Source: Bacteroidota bacterium
Lineage (GTDB): Bacteria > Bacteroidota > Bacteroidia > NS11-12g > UBA955
Length of the DNA stretch: 64,000 nt
Direction: 5' to 3'
Assembly: GCA_023957335.1 (NCBI GenBank)
Contig: JAMLHC010000004.1
Location: 280,811 to 344,810 of the forward strand
Translations under genes and position numbers: made by a program
Shown: piece by piece, positions 35,002-43,415 of the stretch
Numbering within the stretch: the stretch's first letter is position 1
Layout: every line of letters begins with the position of its first letter
Notes under the pieces: model-generated
What the model saw: the letters and a program-made list of their open reading frames with translations, nothing else
Told to the model about the DNA's origin: nothing
The model's database searches: none

Positions 35002-36318
35002 ATGTCAATCGAATATATATCAACGCGTGAAGCCATTCATAAAGTTGAAATTGCCCATCATACATACCGCAAGAACCTAAATTCATTTCAGAAACGACCC
35101 ATTGCACAAATCAGAAAAGCAGGAAAAATTTTGTTAGCTCGCAAACAAGAGTTTGCCAAAATAATTTCTACCGAAATGGGCAAACCCGTTTCAGAGTCAA
35201 ACGCAGAGATTGAAAAATGTGCTCTTAACTGTAATTATTATGCAGACCACTGCGATGAGTTTCTTCAGGACAGAGAATACGACACTGATAACTACCATGC
35301 CATTATACGATATGAGCCGCTGGGAGTTATTCTGGGAATTATGCCTTGGAATTTTCCTTTCTGGCAAGTATTTAGGTTTGCTGTTCCCACAATTCTTGCG
35401 GGCAATACCGTTTTGCTTAAACATGCAGACAATGTACCTCAATGCGCACGCATACTGGAAGAGATTTTTCTCAAAGCCGGTTTTGACGAAGGGGTGTTTC
35501 AAAATCTGCCTTTAGAGGAAAAAAATGTGGTACAAATCATAGAACATCCCTTTGTTAAAGCCGTTTCTCTGACCGGTAGCGAACGAGCCGGTTCAATCGT
35601 GGCTTCTCAGGCAGCCAAAGTAATCAAGAAATCAGTTTTGGAATTAGGTGGAAGTAATGCCTTCATTGTGTTGGACGATGCAGACTTGGACAATGCCATA
35701 GAAAAAGCTGTAAATGCCCGATACCGCAACGCTGGACAAAGCTGTATAGCTGCTAAAAGATTTCTGATTCAAGAAGGTATTTACAATCTGTTTTTAGAAA
35801 AATTTGCAGCTAAAGTCAAAGCTCTCAAAATGGGCGATCCGCTTGACCCCGAAACGGATATAGGACCTTTGGCGCGAATAGATTTAGCAGAAAAATTGGA
35901 GACACAAGTCAATCAGTCGGTTAAAATGGGTGCCAAAGTATGGGTGGGCGGACACAGAGGAGATAGGTTCTACGAACCCACTATCCTTACTGAAATTACA
36001 CCCGAAATGCCGGTTTTCAAAGAAGAAATATTTGGTCCGGTGGCTGCAATAATAAAATTTAAAAAATTTGAAGATGCTATCAAACTGAGCAATCAAACCA
36101 ATTTTGGACTGGGAGTATCAATCTGTACACGCAATGTAAAAGAGATTGCGCAAAAAGTACATTTGTTTGAAGAAGGTTCTGTATTTTTTAATCAGTTGGT
36201 GCGCTCAGACCCCCGACTTCCTTTTGGAGGTGTTAAACATTCGGGATTTGGCAGAGAGCTTTCCGAAGACGGAATACGTGAATTTGTGAATACAAAAACA
36301 ATTTTTTTCCCTAAATAA
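35002..36318 (+). CDS. NAD(P)-dependent aldehyde dehydrogenase (succinate-semialdehyde dehydrogenase-like)
   Basis: This 438-aa ALDH has the cofactor and catalytic motifs GVILGIMPWNFPFWQVFRFA, LTGSERAGSIVASQAAK, the general-base Glu in VLELGGSNAFIVLDDADLD and the nucleophilic Cys in YRNAGQSCIAAKRFLI, followed by EEIFGPVAAIIKF and PFGGVKHSGFGREL. The short N-terminus and the GQSC-xAxKR wording match the Sad/YneI type of succinate-semialdehyde dehydrogenase rather than the longer GabD. It probably oxidises a semialdehyde to feed the TCA cycle; aconitase is the next gene downstream but has its own promoter. Confidence 0.88.
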   Translation: MSIEYISTREAIHKVEIAHHTYRKNLNSFQKRPIAQIRKAGKILLARKQEFAKIISTEMGKPVSESNAEIEKCALNCNYYADHCDEFLQDREYDTDNYHAIIRYEPLGVILGIMPWNFPFWQVFRFAVPTILAGNTVLLKHADNVPQCARILEEIFLKAGFDEGVFQNLPLEEKNVVQIIEHPFVKAVSLTGSERAGSIVASQAAKVIKKSVLELGGSNAFIVLDDADLDNAIEKAVNARYRNAGQSCIAAKRFLIQEGIYNLFLEKFAAKVKALKMGDPLDPETDIGPLARIDLAEKLETQVNQSVKMGAKVWVGGHRGDRFYEPTILTEITPEMPVFKEEIFGPVAAIIKFKKFEDAIKLSNQTNFGLGVSICTRNVKEIAQKVHLFEEGSVFFNQLVRSDPRLPFGGVKHSGFGRELSEDGIREFVNTKTIFFPK

Positions 36319-36401
36319 AATGACCTCAATAAATCATTATATAGAATCTTTTTAATTTAGATATTGGACTAAATTCATCCCTAAAAGACCATAGAAATCA
36401 A

Positions 36402-36409
36402 TACATTTG
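36402..36409 (+). promoter_or_regulatory. -7 promoter element (TACATTTG) of acnA
   Basis: TACATTTG, identical to the box of the preceding gene, lies 31 bp before the aconitase ATG at 36441. No hairpin is seen between the dehydrogenase stop and this box. Confidence 0.55.
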
Positions 36410-36440
36410 CAACCCCATTAAAAAAATAATTGTAACAGAC

Positions 36441-39218
36441 ATGAGTAATAAAAAGCCCCAATCAGTAAAAACAATCAGTATTAACGGGAAAAGTTATAAC
36501 TATTGTTCACTCAAGGATTTGCCGGGTGGAAAGAACATCGAGCATCTGCCTTTCAGTATCAGAATTTTATTAGAAAATGCGCTCAGAAACCATGACGGTT
36601 TTACCGTTACTGACGATCATATAAACACATTGATGAATTGGTCGCCTGAAGCAACAGACAAGGATATCCCCTTTATGCCGGCTCGAGTTCTTATGCAAGA
36701 CTTCACCGGAGTTCCTGCGGTGGTGGACATGGCTTCTCTGCGTTCTGAATTTATCAGACATGGAAAAGACGGTCAAAAAATTAACCCTGCTATCCCTGTG
36801 GATCTTGTGATTGACCACTCTGTACAGGTTGATTACTATGGGACAGATTATTCTTTTGATAAAAACGTAGAACTTGAATTTCACAGAAACAAAGAGAGAT
36901 ATGAATTGTTGAAATGGGCTCAGAAAGGATTGAAAAACTTCACCGTTGTGCCTCCGGGCATGGGAATCTGCCACCAAGTAAACCTTGAATATTTGTCCAA
37001 AGGGGTGATTGCACGTGATGGATGGTTGTTTCCGGACACGTTGGTAGGAACCGACTCACATACCCCAATGGTAAACGGAATTGGAGTGATTGCATGGGGT
37101 GTAGGCGGAATTGAAGCCGAAGCAGCCATGCTTGGACAGCCCAGTTTCTTTACATGTCCGGAGGTAATCGGTTTGAAACTAACCGGAAAAATCCCCGCTG
37201 CTTGTACTGCTACTGACCTTGTACTGTCTATTACCAGATTGCTCAGAGACACCGGTGTAGTTGGAAAATTTGTGGAGGTATTTGGTGACGGACTCAAAAA
37301 CCTATCAGTTACTGACAGGGCAACCATCGGAAATATGTCACCTGAGTTTGGCTGTACCGTAACCTATTTTCCAATTGACGAACGCACACTGGAGTACATG
37401 CACAAAACCAACAGAAGCGAAGAACAGATAAAGATTGTAGAAGAATATAGCAAACAAAATTTATTGTGGAGAACAGGTAGTGAAAATATCAAGTATTCAC
37501 AGATAGTAGAACTTGATTTAGCAACACTTGAGCCTACTGTGGCAGGTCCTAAACGCCCTCAAGACAAAATTTTTGTAAAAGACCTTAAAAACCAATTTTC
37601 TATCTCACTCAAAGATGAGTTCTCCAGAGATTATAAAGACTTGTTAGAAAGAAGAGAATGTGCATGGCTTGGTGAAGGCGGTTCAGGCACTGAGTTTACT
37701 TACAACGAAATCCATGATTCCAGCCACAAAGAGGTAATCAAAGACGGATTAAAATCGGTGAGAATTAAATTCAAAAATGAAGAATATTTGTTGAGTGACG
37801 GAAGCATTGTAATTGCCGCCATTACAAGTTGTACCAACACTTCTAACCCTGCTGTGATGATGGGTGCAGGATTGTTGGCAAGAAATGCAATTGAAAGAGG
37901 GCTGAGAACCAAACCATGGGTTAAGACATCTTTGGCTCCCGGTTCTCAAGTTGTAACACACTACCTTGAGCGTTCCGGATTAAACAAAGATTTGGATGCT
38001 TTGAGATTCCACACCGTTGGGTATGGATGTACTTCTTGTATAGGAAACTCAGGTCCGCTGCCTCCGCATATCGCAGAAGCAGTTGACAAAGGAAATCTGG
38101 TTACTGCGTCTGTATTGTCAGGAAACAGAAACTTTGAAGCAAGGGTACACCCACAAGTTAAAATGAACTTTCTAATGTCGCCCATGCTTGTAGTCGCTTA
38201 TGCTTTGGTGGGTAGAGTGGATGTAGATTTAATTCACGATCCGCTTGGTTATGACCCCAATGGAGAGCCTGTTTATTTGAAAGATATTTGGCCCAGCACA
38301 GAAGAAATTACCGACACGATTAATGAATGTGTGAAACAAAGTGATTTCAAAGAAGTATATGATGTGATTTTTGATGGCTCAGAAGATTGGAAGAATCTGG
38401 AAATATCTTTGGACGAAAATTTCAAATGGGGAGAAAACTCAACCTATATCAAAGAAGCTCCTTTCTTCGAAAATATCAGTGCTGCCACCAAAGAAATTAA
38501 AAACATCATGGGTGCAAAAGCACTGCTATTCCTTGGTAACTCTGTTACTACTGACCATATTTCACCTGCGGGCGGTTTTAAACCTGAAAGTGCTGCCGGT
38601 AAATATCTGTTGGCTCATGGAATTGAAAAATCCGAGTTCAACTCTTATGGTTCACGCAGAGGAAACCATGAGGTGATGATGCGCGGTACTTTTGCTAATG
38701 TTCGTATCAAAAACATGATTCCAAACGTAAACAAAGAGGGCGGATACAGTATCTATCAACCTACAGGCGAAGTGAAAACCGTATATGAAGTAGCTATGGA
38801 CTACATGAAAGACAAAACACCTTTGGTAGTGCTTGCCGGCAAGGAATACGGCTCCGGTTCTTCTCGTGACTGGGCTGCAAAAGGAACCTACTTGCTTGGA
38901 ATCCATGCGGTAATTGCCGAAAGTTTTGAGAGAATTCATAGAAGTAATCTGGTTGGAATGGGCATTGCTCCTTTGACTTTTGTGGATGGACAAAATGCGC
39001 AAAGTCTTGGGTTAGATGGTTCAGAAACTTTTGATATCAAAGGTCTGGCTGATAACTTGACTCCACACAAATTGCTTGATGTTACTGCTACTCATTCTAA
39101 TGGAAAAGTAACTCAATTCAAAGTGATGAACAGAATGGATTCTGACATAGAGATTGAATATTACAAAAATGACGGTATTCTTCAATATGTGTTGAGAAGC
39201 TATCTGAAAGAGAACTAA
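36441..39218 (+). CDS. acnA: Aconitate hydratase A
   Basis: A 925-aa IRP1/AcnA-type aconitase. Visible are VPPGMGICHQVNLEYLS, TLVGTDSHTPMVNGIGVIAWGVGGIEAEAAMLGQP, the first cluster Cys in AAITSCTNTSNPAVMMGAG, the paired cluster cysteines in GYGCTSCIGNSGPLP, and the swivelling domain with DHISPAGGF, SRRGNHEVMMRGTFAN and GKEYGSGSSRDWAAKG. It interconverts citrate and isocitrate in the TCA cycle. Length and order are normal. Monocistronic: its own -7 box upstream and a strong terminator downstream. Confidence 0.97.
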   Translation: MSNKKPQSVKTISINGKSYNYCSLKDLPGGKNIEHLPFSIRILLENALRNHDGFTVTDDHINTLMNWSPEATDKDIPFMPARVLMQDFTGVPAVVDMASLRSEFIRHGKDGQKINPAIPVDLVIDHSVQVDYYGTDYSFDKNVELEFHRNKERYELLKWAQKGLKNFTVVPPGMGICHQVNLEYLSKGVIARDGWLFPDTLVGTDSHTPMVNGIGVIAWGVGGIEAEAAMLGQPSFFTCPEVIGLKLTGKIPAACTATDLVLSITRLLRDTGVVGKFVEVFGDGLKNLSVTDRATIGNMSPEFGCTVTYFPIDERTLEYMHKTNRSEEQIKIVEEYSKQNLLWRTGSENIKYSQIVELDLATLEPTVAGPKRPQDKIFVKDLKNQFSISLKDEFSRDYKDLLERRECAWLGEGGSGTEFTYNEIHDSSHKEVIKDGLKSVRIKFKNEEYLLSDGSIVIAAITSCTNTSNPAVMMGAGLLARNAIERGLRTKPWVKTSLAPGSQVVTHYLERSGLNKDLDALRFHTVGYGCTSCIGNSGPLPPHIAEAVDKGNLVTASVLSGNRNFEARVHPQVKMNFLMSPMLVVAYALVGRVDVDLIHDPLGYDPNGEPVYLKDIWPSTEEITDTINECVKQSDFKEVYDVIFDGSEDWKNLEISLDENFKWGENSTYIKEAPFFENISAATKEIKNIMGAKALLFLGNSVTTDHISPAGGFKPESAAGKYLLAHGIEKSEFNSYGSRRGNHEVMMRGTFANVRIKNMIPNVNKEGGYSIYQPTGEVKTVYEVAMDYMKDKTPLVVLAGKEYGSGSSRDWAAKGTYLLGIHAVIAESFERIHRSNLVGMGIAPLTFVDGQNAQSLGLDGSETFDIKGLADNLTPHKLLDVTATHSNGKVTQFKVMNRMDSDIEIEYYKNDGILQYVLRSYLKEN

Positions 39219-39241
39219 TCTGTTTCGTACAATATAGATTT

Positions 39242-39274
39242 AAAGCCCGACTGAATGAAGTCGGGCTTTTTTAT
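39242..39274 (+). terminator. Rho-independent terminator of acnA
   Basis: AAAGCCCGAC (39242-39251) pairs with GTCGGGCTTT (39260-39269) around an 8-nt loop and runs into T residues, 23 bp after the aconitase stop. Confidence 0.9.
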
Positions 39275-39379
39275 TGATTGAAAAGACCCGCTGTTATGAT
39301 ACTTGTTAGGGTTTCTCTCGTTAATAGTCATAAAACCACTCTCCATAAAATCTTCTTACCAATTCAAAATCATATCACT

Positions 39380-39387
39380 TAGATTTG
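39380..39387 (+). promoter_or_regulatory. -7 promoter element (TAGATTTG) of the dipeptidyl peptidase III gene
   Basis: TAGATTTG fits TAnnTTTG and lies 23 bp before the ATG at 39411. It falls inside the longer frame that starts with a TTG at 39303, which argues against that start. Confidence 0.55.
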
Positions 39388-39410
39388 CCACTCGATTAAG
39401 ACAAAGCGTT

Positions 39411-41501
39411 ATGAAAAAAACTACTAAAACCGCCTTGATTTTACTCTCCGGCTCATTGATTGGACTGGGAGTATTATCGGGTTGCTCAGGAAACAAATCA
39501 GAAAAAAACATGAAAGAAACAACACAAGTTACACCTAAGGATTCCACCTTTAATGTGAATGCAGAAGCTTTTGCAGACCTGCAATTATTACGCTATCAAG
39601 TTCCTGGATGGGACAAACTCACACTTCAACAAAAAGAATTTGCTTATTATTTATATCAGGCTGCACTTTGTGGAAGAGATATTATTTATGACCAGAGAGG
39701 AAAGTACAATCTATTACTAAGAAAAACAATTGAAGCAATTTGGGCTGATTCCACTATTCAAAGAACAGGGGCAGACTGGGGGCATTTTGCAACCTATGCA
39801 GGTCAGGTTTGGTTTAGCAATGGTATCTATCACCATTATTCCAATGATAAATTTACACCGGAATTTTCTTATGAATATTTTGCAGGTTTGGTTAAGAAAG
39901 TGAACCCAAATACCTTGCCTTTGCAAGAAGGACAGACCGTTGATAATCTATTGGATTTTCTCAACCAGCTTATCTTTGACAAATCATTTATGCCCAAAAT
40001 GGTAAATCTCAAGGAAGGTATTGACCATGTGGTTGAATCTGCCAACAATTTCTATGAAGGGGTTACAGAAAAAGAAGTAGAAAAATATTACAGCAAATTT
40101 CCTCATACCGGCAAAGACCCTGAATGGGGATTGAACAGCAAAACAACCAAAGAGAATGGCAAAGTAGTTGAAAAAGTTTGGAAATTAGACGGTATGTACG
40201 GTGCTGCTATTGAAAAAATGATTTATTGGATTGAAAGAGCTATTCCTGTGTCCGAAAATGAACATCAAAAAAAGGCACTTGAGATTTTGGTTCAATATTA
40301 CAAAACCGGTGACTTGAAACTTTGGGATGAGTATAGCATTGAATGGGTTGCAAACACAGAGAGTACTATCGATTTCACTACCGGTTTTATTGAAGTTTAT
40401 GGTGATGCGCTCGGCAAAAAAGGCAGTTTTGAATCCGTCCTTTCATTAAAAGATTTTGAAGCTACTAAGAGAATCAAAGCCATTTCTGATCAAGCACAAT
40501 GGTTTGAAGACAATTCACCCTTGATGCCCGAACACAAGAAAAAAGAGGTAAAAGGAATCAGTGCCAAAGTTATTACTACCATAGTTGAATCAGGAGATGC
40601 TGCACCCAGCACCCCTATAGGTATCAACCTTCCCAATTCAGACTGGTTGCGTAAAGACTATGGTTCTAAATCTGTATCGCTCGGTAATATTGTGGATGCT
40701 TATGACCTAAGCAGCAAAAGCAGTGGATTTCTTGAAGAATTTGTGATTGATACGGCAGAAATTGCAAGAGCCAAAAAATGGGGAACACTGGCAAGTAACC
40801 TTCACACTGATATGCACGAATGTATAGGACATGCTTCGGGTCAAATCAATCCGGGTATTGCCACTCCTGACAAGACTCTGAAAAATTATGCATCCACTTT
40901 GGAAGAAGCTCGCGCTGACTTGGTAGGTTTGTATTATGCCATTGACCCTAAATTAGTTGAAATTGGTGTGATGGAAACCATTGAAGTGGGCAAAGCCGAA
41001 TATGATTCCTACATGAGAAACGGCTTGATGACCCAATTGACCCGACTTAAGTTAGGTGATGAAATCGAAGAAGCACACATGCGTAACAGGGCTTTGGTTG
41101 CTTATTGGTGCTATGAAAAAGGCAAAGCAGACAATGTGGTTGAAATGTACAAAGTAAACGGCAAAACTTATGTGAGAATCAATGATTACAACAAACTAAG
41201 AGACTTGTTCGGACAGTTGTTGCGTGAAATTCAAAGAATTAAATCAGAAGGAGATTACAATGCAGGTAAAAATCTTGTTGAAACTTATGGTGTTAAGGTG
41301 AACCAAGAACTTCATAAAGAAGTGTTGGATAGATATGCCAAACTCAATCTGAAACCTTATAAAGGGTTTATTCAACCCAGACTTGTTCCGGTATTGCAAG
41401 GAGATAAAATCATAGATGTAAAATTAGAATATCCCGAATCTTTTTACGGTCAGATGATGGAATATGCCAGAGATTATTCTCTTCTGCCTATTATGAATTA
41501 A
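39411..41501 (+). CDS. Dipeptidyl peptidase III, zinc metallopeptidase M49 (lipoprotein)
   Basis: The ATG at 39411 gives 696 aa with a lipoprotein signal (MKKTTKTALILLSGSLIGLG, lipobox VLSGC). The zinc site is the M49 motif HECIGH (H469, Glu470, H474) with the second motif EEARAD starting at E498, where the second Glu binds zinc. Upstream segments such as DLQLLRYQVPGWDKLTLQQKEFAYYLYQAALCGRDI are typical of bacterial DPP III. It removes dipeptides from the N-terminus of oligopeptides, here probably in the periplasm, and complements the POT transporter. A terminator follows. Confidence 0.93.
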   Translation: MKKTTKTALILLSGSLIGLGVLSGCSGNKSEKNMKETTQVTPKDSTFNVNAEAFADLQLLRYQVPGWDKLTLQQKEFAYYLYQAALCGRDIIYDQRGKYNLLLRKTIEAIWADSTIQRTGADWGHFATYAGQVWFSNGIYHHYSNDKFTPEFSYEYFAGLVKKVNPNTLPLQEGQTVDNLLDFLNQLIFDKSFMPKMVNLKEGIDHVVESANNFYEGVTEKEVEKYYSKFPHTGKDPEWGLNSKTTKENGKVVEKVWKLDGMYGAAIEKMIYWIERAIPVSENEHQKKALEILVQYYKTGDLKLWDEYSIEWVANTESTIDFTTGFIEVYGDALGKKGSFESVLSLKDFEATKRIKAISDQAQWFEDNSPLMPEHKKKEVKGISAKVITTIVESGDAAPSTPIGINLPNSDWLRKDYGSKSVSLGNIVDAYDLSSKSSGFLEEFVIDTAEIARAKKWGTLASNLHTDMHECIGHASGQINPGIATPDKTLKNYASTLEEARADLVGLYYAIDPKLVEIGVMETIEVGKAEYDSYMRNGLMTQLTRLKLGDEIEEAHMRNRALVAYWCYEKGKADNVVEMYKVNGKTYVRINDYNKLRDLFGQLLREIQRIKSEGDYNAGKNLVETYGVKVNQELHKEVLDRYAKLNLKPYKGFIQPRLVPVLQGDKIIDVKLEYPESFYGQMMEYARDYSLLPIMN

Positions 41502-41520
41502 GTCTTTAATCAATTGAACA

Positions 41521-41557
41521 AAAAGGGTTTTCGGTTTTCCGAAAACCCTTTTTTTAT
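41521..41557 (+). terminator. Strong rho-independent terminator
   Basis: A 14-bp stem, AAAAGGGTTTTCGG (41521-41534) with its complement at 41539-41552, and a TTTT loop, followed by more T. It ends the DPP III transcript; the A-rich left arm makes it usable for the opposing DUF486 gene too. Confidence 0.9.
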
Positions 41558-41575
41558 GAGCGTAAATCAAGCTTG

Positions 41576-41944
41576 TTATTTTTTGAAGATAAAATAAACG
41601 GCAAGCACCAAAAAAATAAACCCGATGAGATGGTTCAATCGCAATGATTCGCCCTTAAAAACCAAGAGAGTAAAACCTGTAAACACAATCAGTGTTATCA
41701 CTTCTTGAATCACCTTGAGTTGCCATATAGAGAAAGGACCTCCGTTGCCTTCAAATCCGAGTTTGTTTGCCGGTACTTGGGCAGAATATTCTAATAATGC
41801 GATTGACCAACTCAATAGAATTACTTTGACCAGACCAATATTGGCAAACCACGAATATTCTTTCAGTTTTAAATGTCCATACCAAGCAATGGTCATGAAA
41901 ATATTGGACAATAGTAGCAGCAAAATAGTATAAACTCCTCGCAT
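41576..41944 (-). CDS. DUF486 family small membrane protein
   Basis: A 122-aa protein with four transmembrane helices (VYTILLLLLSNIFMTIAWYG, then VKVILLSWSIALLEYSAQVPAN, VITLIVFTGFTLLVF, GFIFLVLAVYFIF). The AWYGHLK and PANKLGFEGNGGPFSIWQLKVIQE segments are DUF486 hallmarks; the family resembles the small multidrug/EamA transporters but has no proven substrate. The ATG at 41944 is chosen because the alternative TTG at 41968 overlaps a -7 promoter element. It stands alone and is divergent from the Crp-type gene. Confidence 0.88.
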   Translation of the reverse strand: MRGVYTILLLLLSNIFMTIAWYGHLKLKEYSWFANIGLVKVILLSWSIALLEYSAQVPANKLGFEGNGGPFSIWQLKVIQEVITLIVFTGFTLLVFKGESLRLNHLIGFIFLVLAVYFIFKK

Positions 41945-41965
41945 ATAATTTTGGATAATGGGCAA

Positions 41966-41973
41966 CAAATGTA
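41966..41973 (-). promoter_or_regulatory. -7 promoter element (TACATTTG) of the DUF486 gene
   Basis: TACATTTG on the minus strand, 21 bp upstream of the ATG at 41944. It decides the start of that gene, since the longer frame would begin inside the promoter. Confidence 0.55.
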
Positions 41974-42021
41974 TCGGAATTATTCAGCCAATCGACTTTT
42001 TCCCTTACTAAGCTAATCCAC

Positions 42022-42029
42022 TATCTTTG
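42022..42029 (+). promoter_or_regulatory. -7 promoter element (TATCTTTG) directly before the Crp/Fnr gene
   Basis: TATCTTTG matches TAnnTTTG and ends only 4 bp before the GTG at 42034. With usual spacing, transcription would begin at or next to the start codon, giving a leaderless mRNA. Confidence 0.5.
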
Positions 42030-42033
42030 CTAC

Positions 42034-42660
42034 GTGCAAACTCTCGACAAGATAGAAGCATTCAGGGCATCACCGCAATTAGTGGAAAAACTATATCAAT
42101 ACGGAATTGTAAAGCATTTCAAAGCCGGGGATATTGTGCTGGATGACAATGCCCACATCAGTTCTATTCCGATTGTAACCCAAGGGATTCTCAAAGTGTT
42201 TAGAGAAGAAGAAGACGGACGCGAAATTCTGCTTTATTATATCAAAGCCGGAGAAAGTTGTATCATGTCATTTTTAGGAGGATTACATAACGAAACAAGC
42301 AAAGTCAGGGCAGAGGTTGAAGAAGATGCCGAGATTCTGTTTATTCCGATTGAAAAAATTTCCTTTCTGATAAAAGAATTCCCTCAGTGGTTGGATTATA
42401 TCTTTAAATTGTATCACAAAAGATTTGAAGAACTCTTGGAAGTGGTAAATGACATTGCATTTAAAAAAGTGGATGAAAGGTTGTTTGATTTACTCAAAAA
42501 AACTGCTGAAGTAACCGGCTCTCATACCATTGTCATGACACACGAACAACTTGCCCAAAAATTGGGTACTGCCAGAGTCGTAGTATCAAGGCTTTTGAAG
42601 CAATTAGAAGATTCCGGCATTGTGAAACTCGGCAGAAACAAAATCGAACTGCTTTCCTAA
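42034..42660 (+). CDS. Crp/Fnr family transcriptional regulator
   Basis: The 208-aa protein has an N-terminal cyclic-nucleotide-binding-like beta roll (FKAGDIVLDDNAHISSIPIVTQGILKVFREEEDGREILLYYIKAGESCIMS) and a C-terminal winged helix (MTHEQLAQKLGTARVVVSRLLKQLEDSGIVKLGRNKIELL). No Fnr-type N-terminal cysteine cluster is present and the cAMP-binding Arg/Ser pair is not obvious, so the ligand is unknown. Start codon GTG. The PAP2 phosphatase gene begins 1 bp after its stop, so the two are cotranscribed. Confidence 0.93.
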   Translation: MQTLDKIEAFRASPQLVEKLYQYGIVKHFKAGDIVLDDNAHISSIPIVTQGILKVFREEEDGREILLYYIKAGESCIMSFLGGLHNETSKVRAEVEEDAEILFIPIEKISFLIKEFPQWLDYIFKLYHKRFEELLEVVNDIAFKKVDERLFDLLKKTAEVTGSHTIVMTHEQLAQKLGTARVVVSRLLKQLEDSGIVKLGRNKIELLS

Positions 42661-42661
42661 T

Positions 42662-43408
42662 ATGGCACACAAAGCTATGCTCTTGTTCTCTGTTTTTCTC
42701 TTGGGCATTTTGTCAACCCATGCAAGCATTCATACGGATACTTTGCAATCACATTCAAGTGCATATCATTTTTCAGCCACAAAACTCATTATACCCGCCA
42801 TCGGAATAGGTTATGGAGTGGGAAGTCTCACGATTGGCAAGTTAGAGCGAGTCAATATGCAATGGCAATCTTATGTTCAACAGCATTTGCCTTATCAATC
42901 CAAAATAGATAATGGACTCCAGTTTGCTCCCATTATAACAGTTTATGGACTCAACCTTGTGGGTATCAAAGGAAAACATAAATTATTGGATTTGACTGTT
43001 ATCTATGCCATGACACAAATGGTTTCGGCTGCATTGGTATTACCCACCAAGCATACTGTCAGAGAAAAACGTCCTGATGCTACCGGCACAACTTCATTTC
43101 CCTCAGGGCACACTGTAACCGCGTTTTCGGCTGCTCACTTAATGTTCAGAGAATACAAAGACAAGAATATTTGGCTGGGAATGATGGGTTATCCTTTTGC
43201 CTTTGCTACCGGACTGATGCGCACGGTAAACAACCGACATTGGTTGGGAGATGTGGCTGCAGGTGCAGGAATAGGGATTTTGTCAACTGAAATTGTATAT
43301 TGGCTTTTTCCATATATCAGTAAAAAGTTGCATGCCAACAAGGGAATAAGCCTCAAACCTTTTTACAATCACAACCATCCGGGTGTAGGCTTGGGCTTTG
43401 TGTTTTGA
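42662..43408 (+). CDS. PAP2 superfamily phosphatase (membrane or periplasmic)
   Basis: A 248-aa protein with a signal peptide or N-terminal anchor (KAMLLFSVFLLGILSTHAS). The three-part phosphatase signature is clear: KHTVREKRPDATG (motif 1), SFPSGHTVTAFS (motif 2, catalytic His) and RTVNNRHWLGDVAAGAGIG (motif 3). Type 2 phosphatidic acid phosphatases remove phosphate from lipid or polyprenyl phosphates in the envelope; substrate is unknown. It follows the Crp/Fnr gene by 1 bp and converges with the DUF885 gene. Confidence 0.92.
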   Translation: MAHKAMLLFSVFLLGILSTHASIHTDTLQSHSSAYHFSATKLIIPAIGIGYGVGSLTIGKLERVNMQWQSYVQQHLPYQSKIDNGLQFAPIITVYGLNLVGIKGKHKLLDLTVIYAMTQMVSAALVLPTKHTVREKRPDATGTTSFPSGHTVTAFSAAHLMFREYKDKNIWLGMMGYPFAFATGLMRTVNNRHWLGDVAAGAGIGILSTEIVYWLFPYISKKLHANKGISLKPFYNHNHPGVGLGFVF

Positions 43409-43415
43409 GTGCAAA

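Noticed and set aside
39303..39410. TTG-started extension of dipeptidyl peptidase III
   Set aside because: It contains the -7 promoter element and would hide the lipoprotein signal that starts at 39411.
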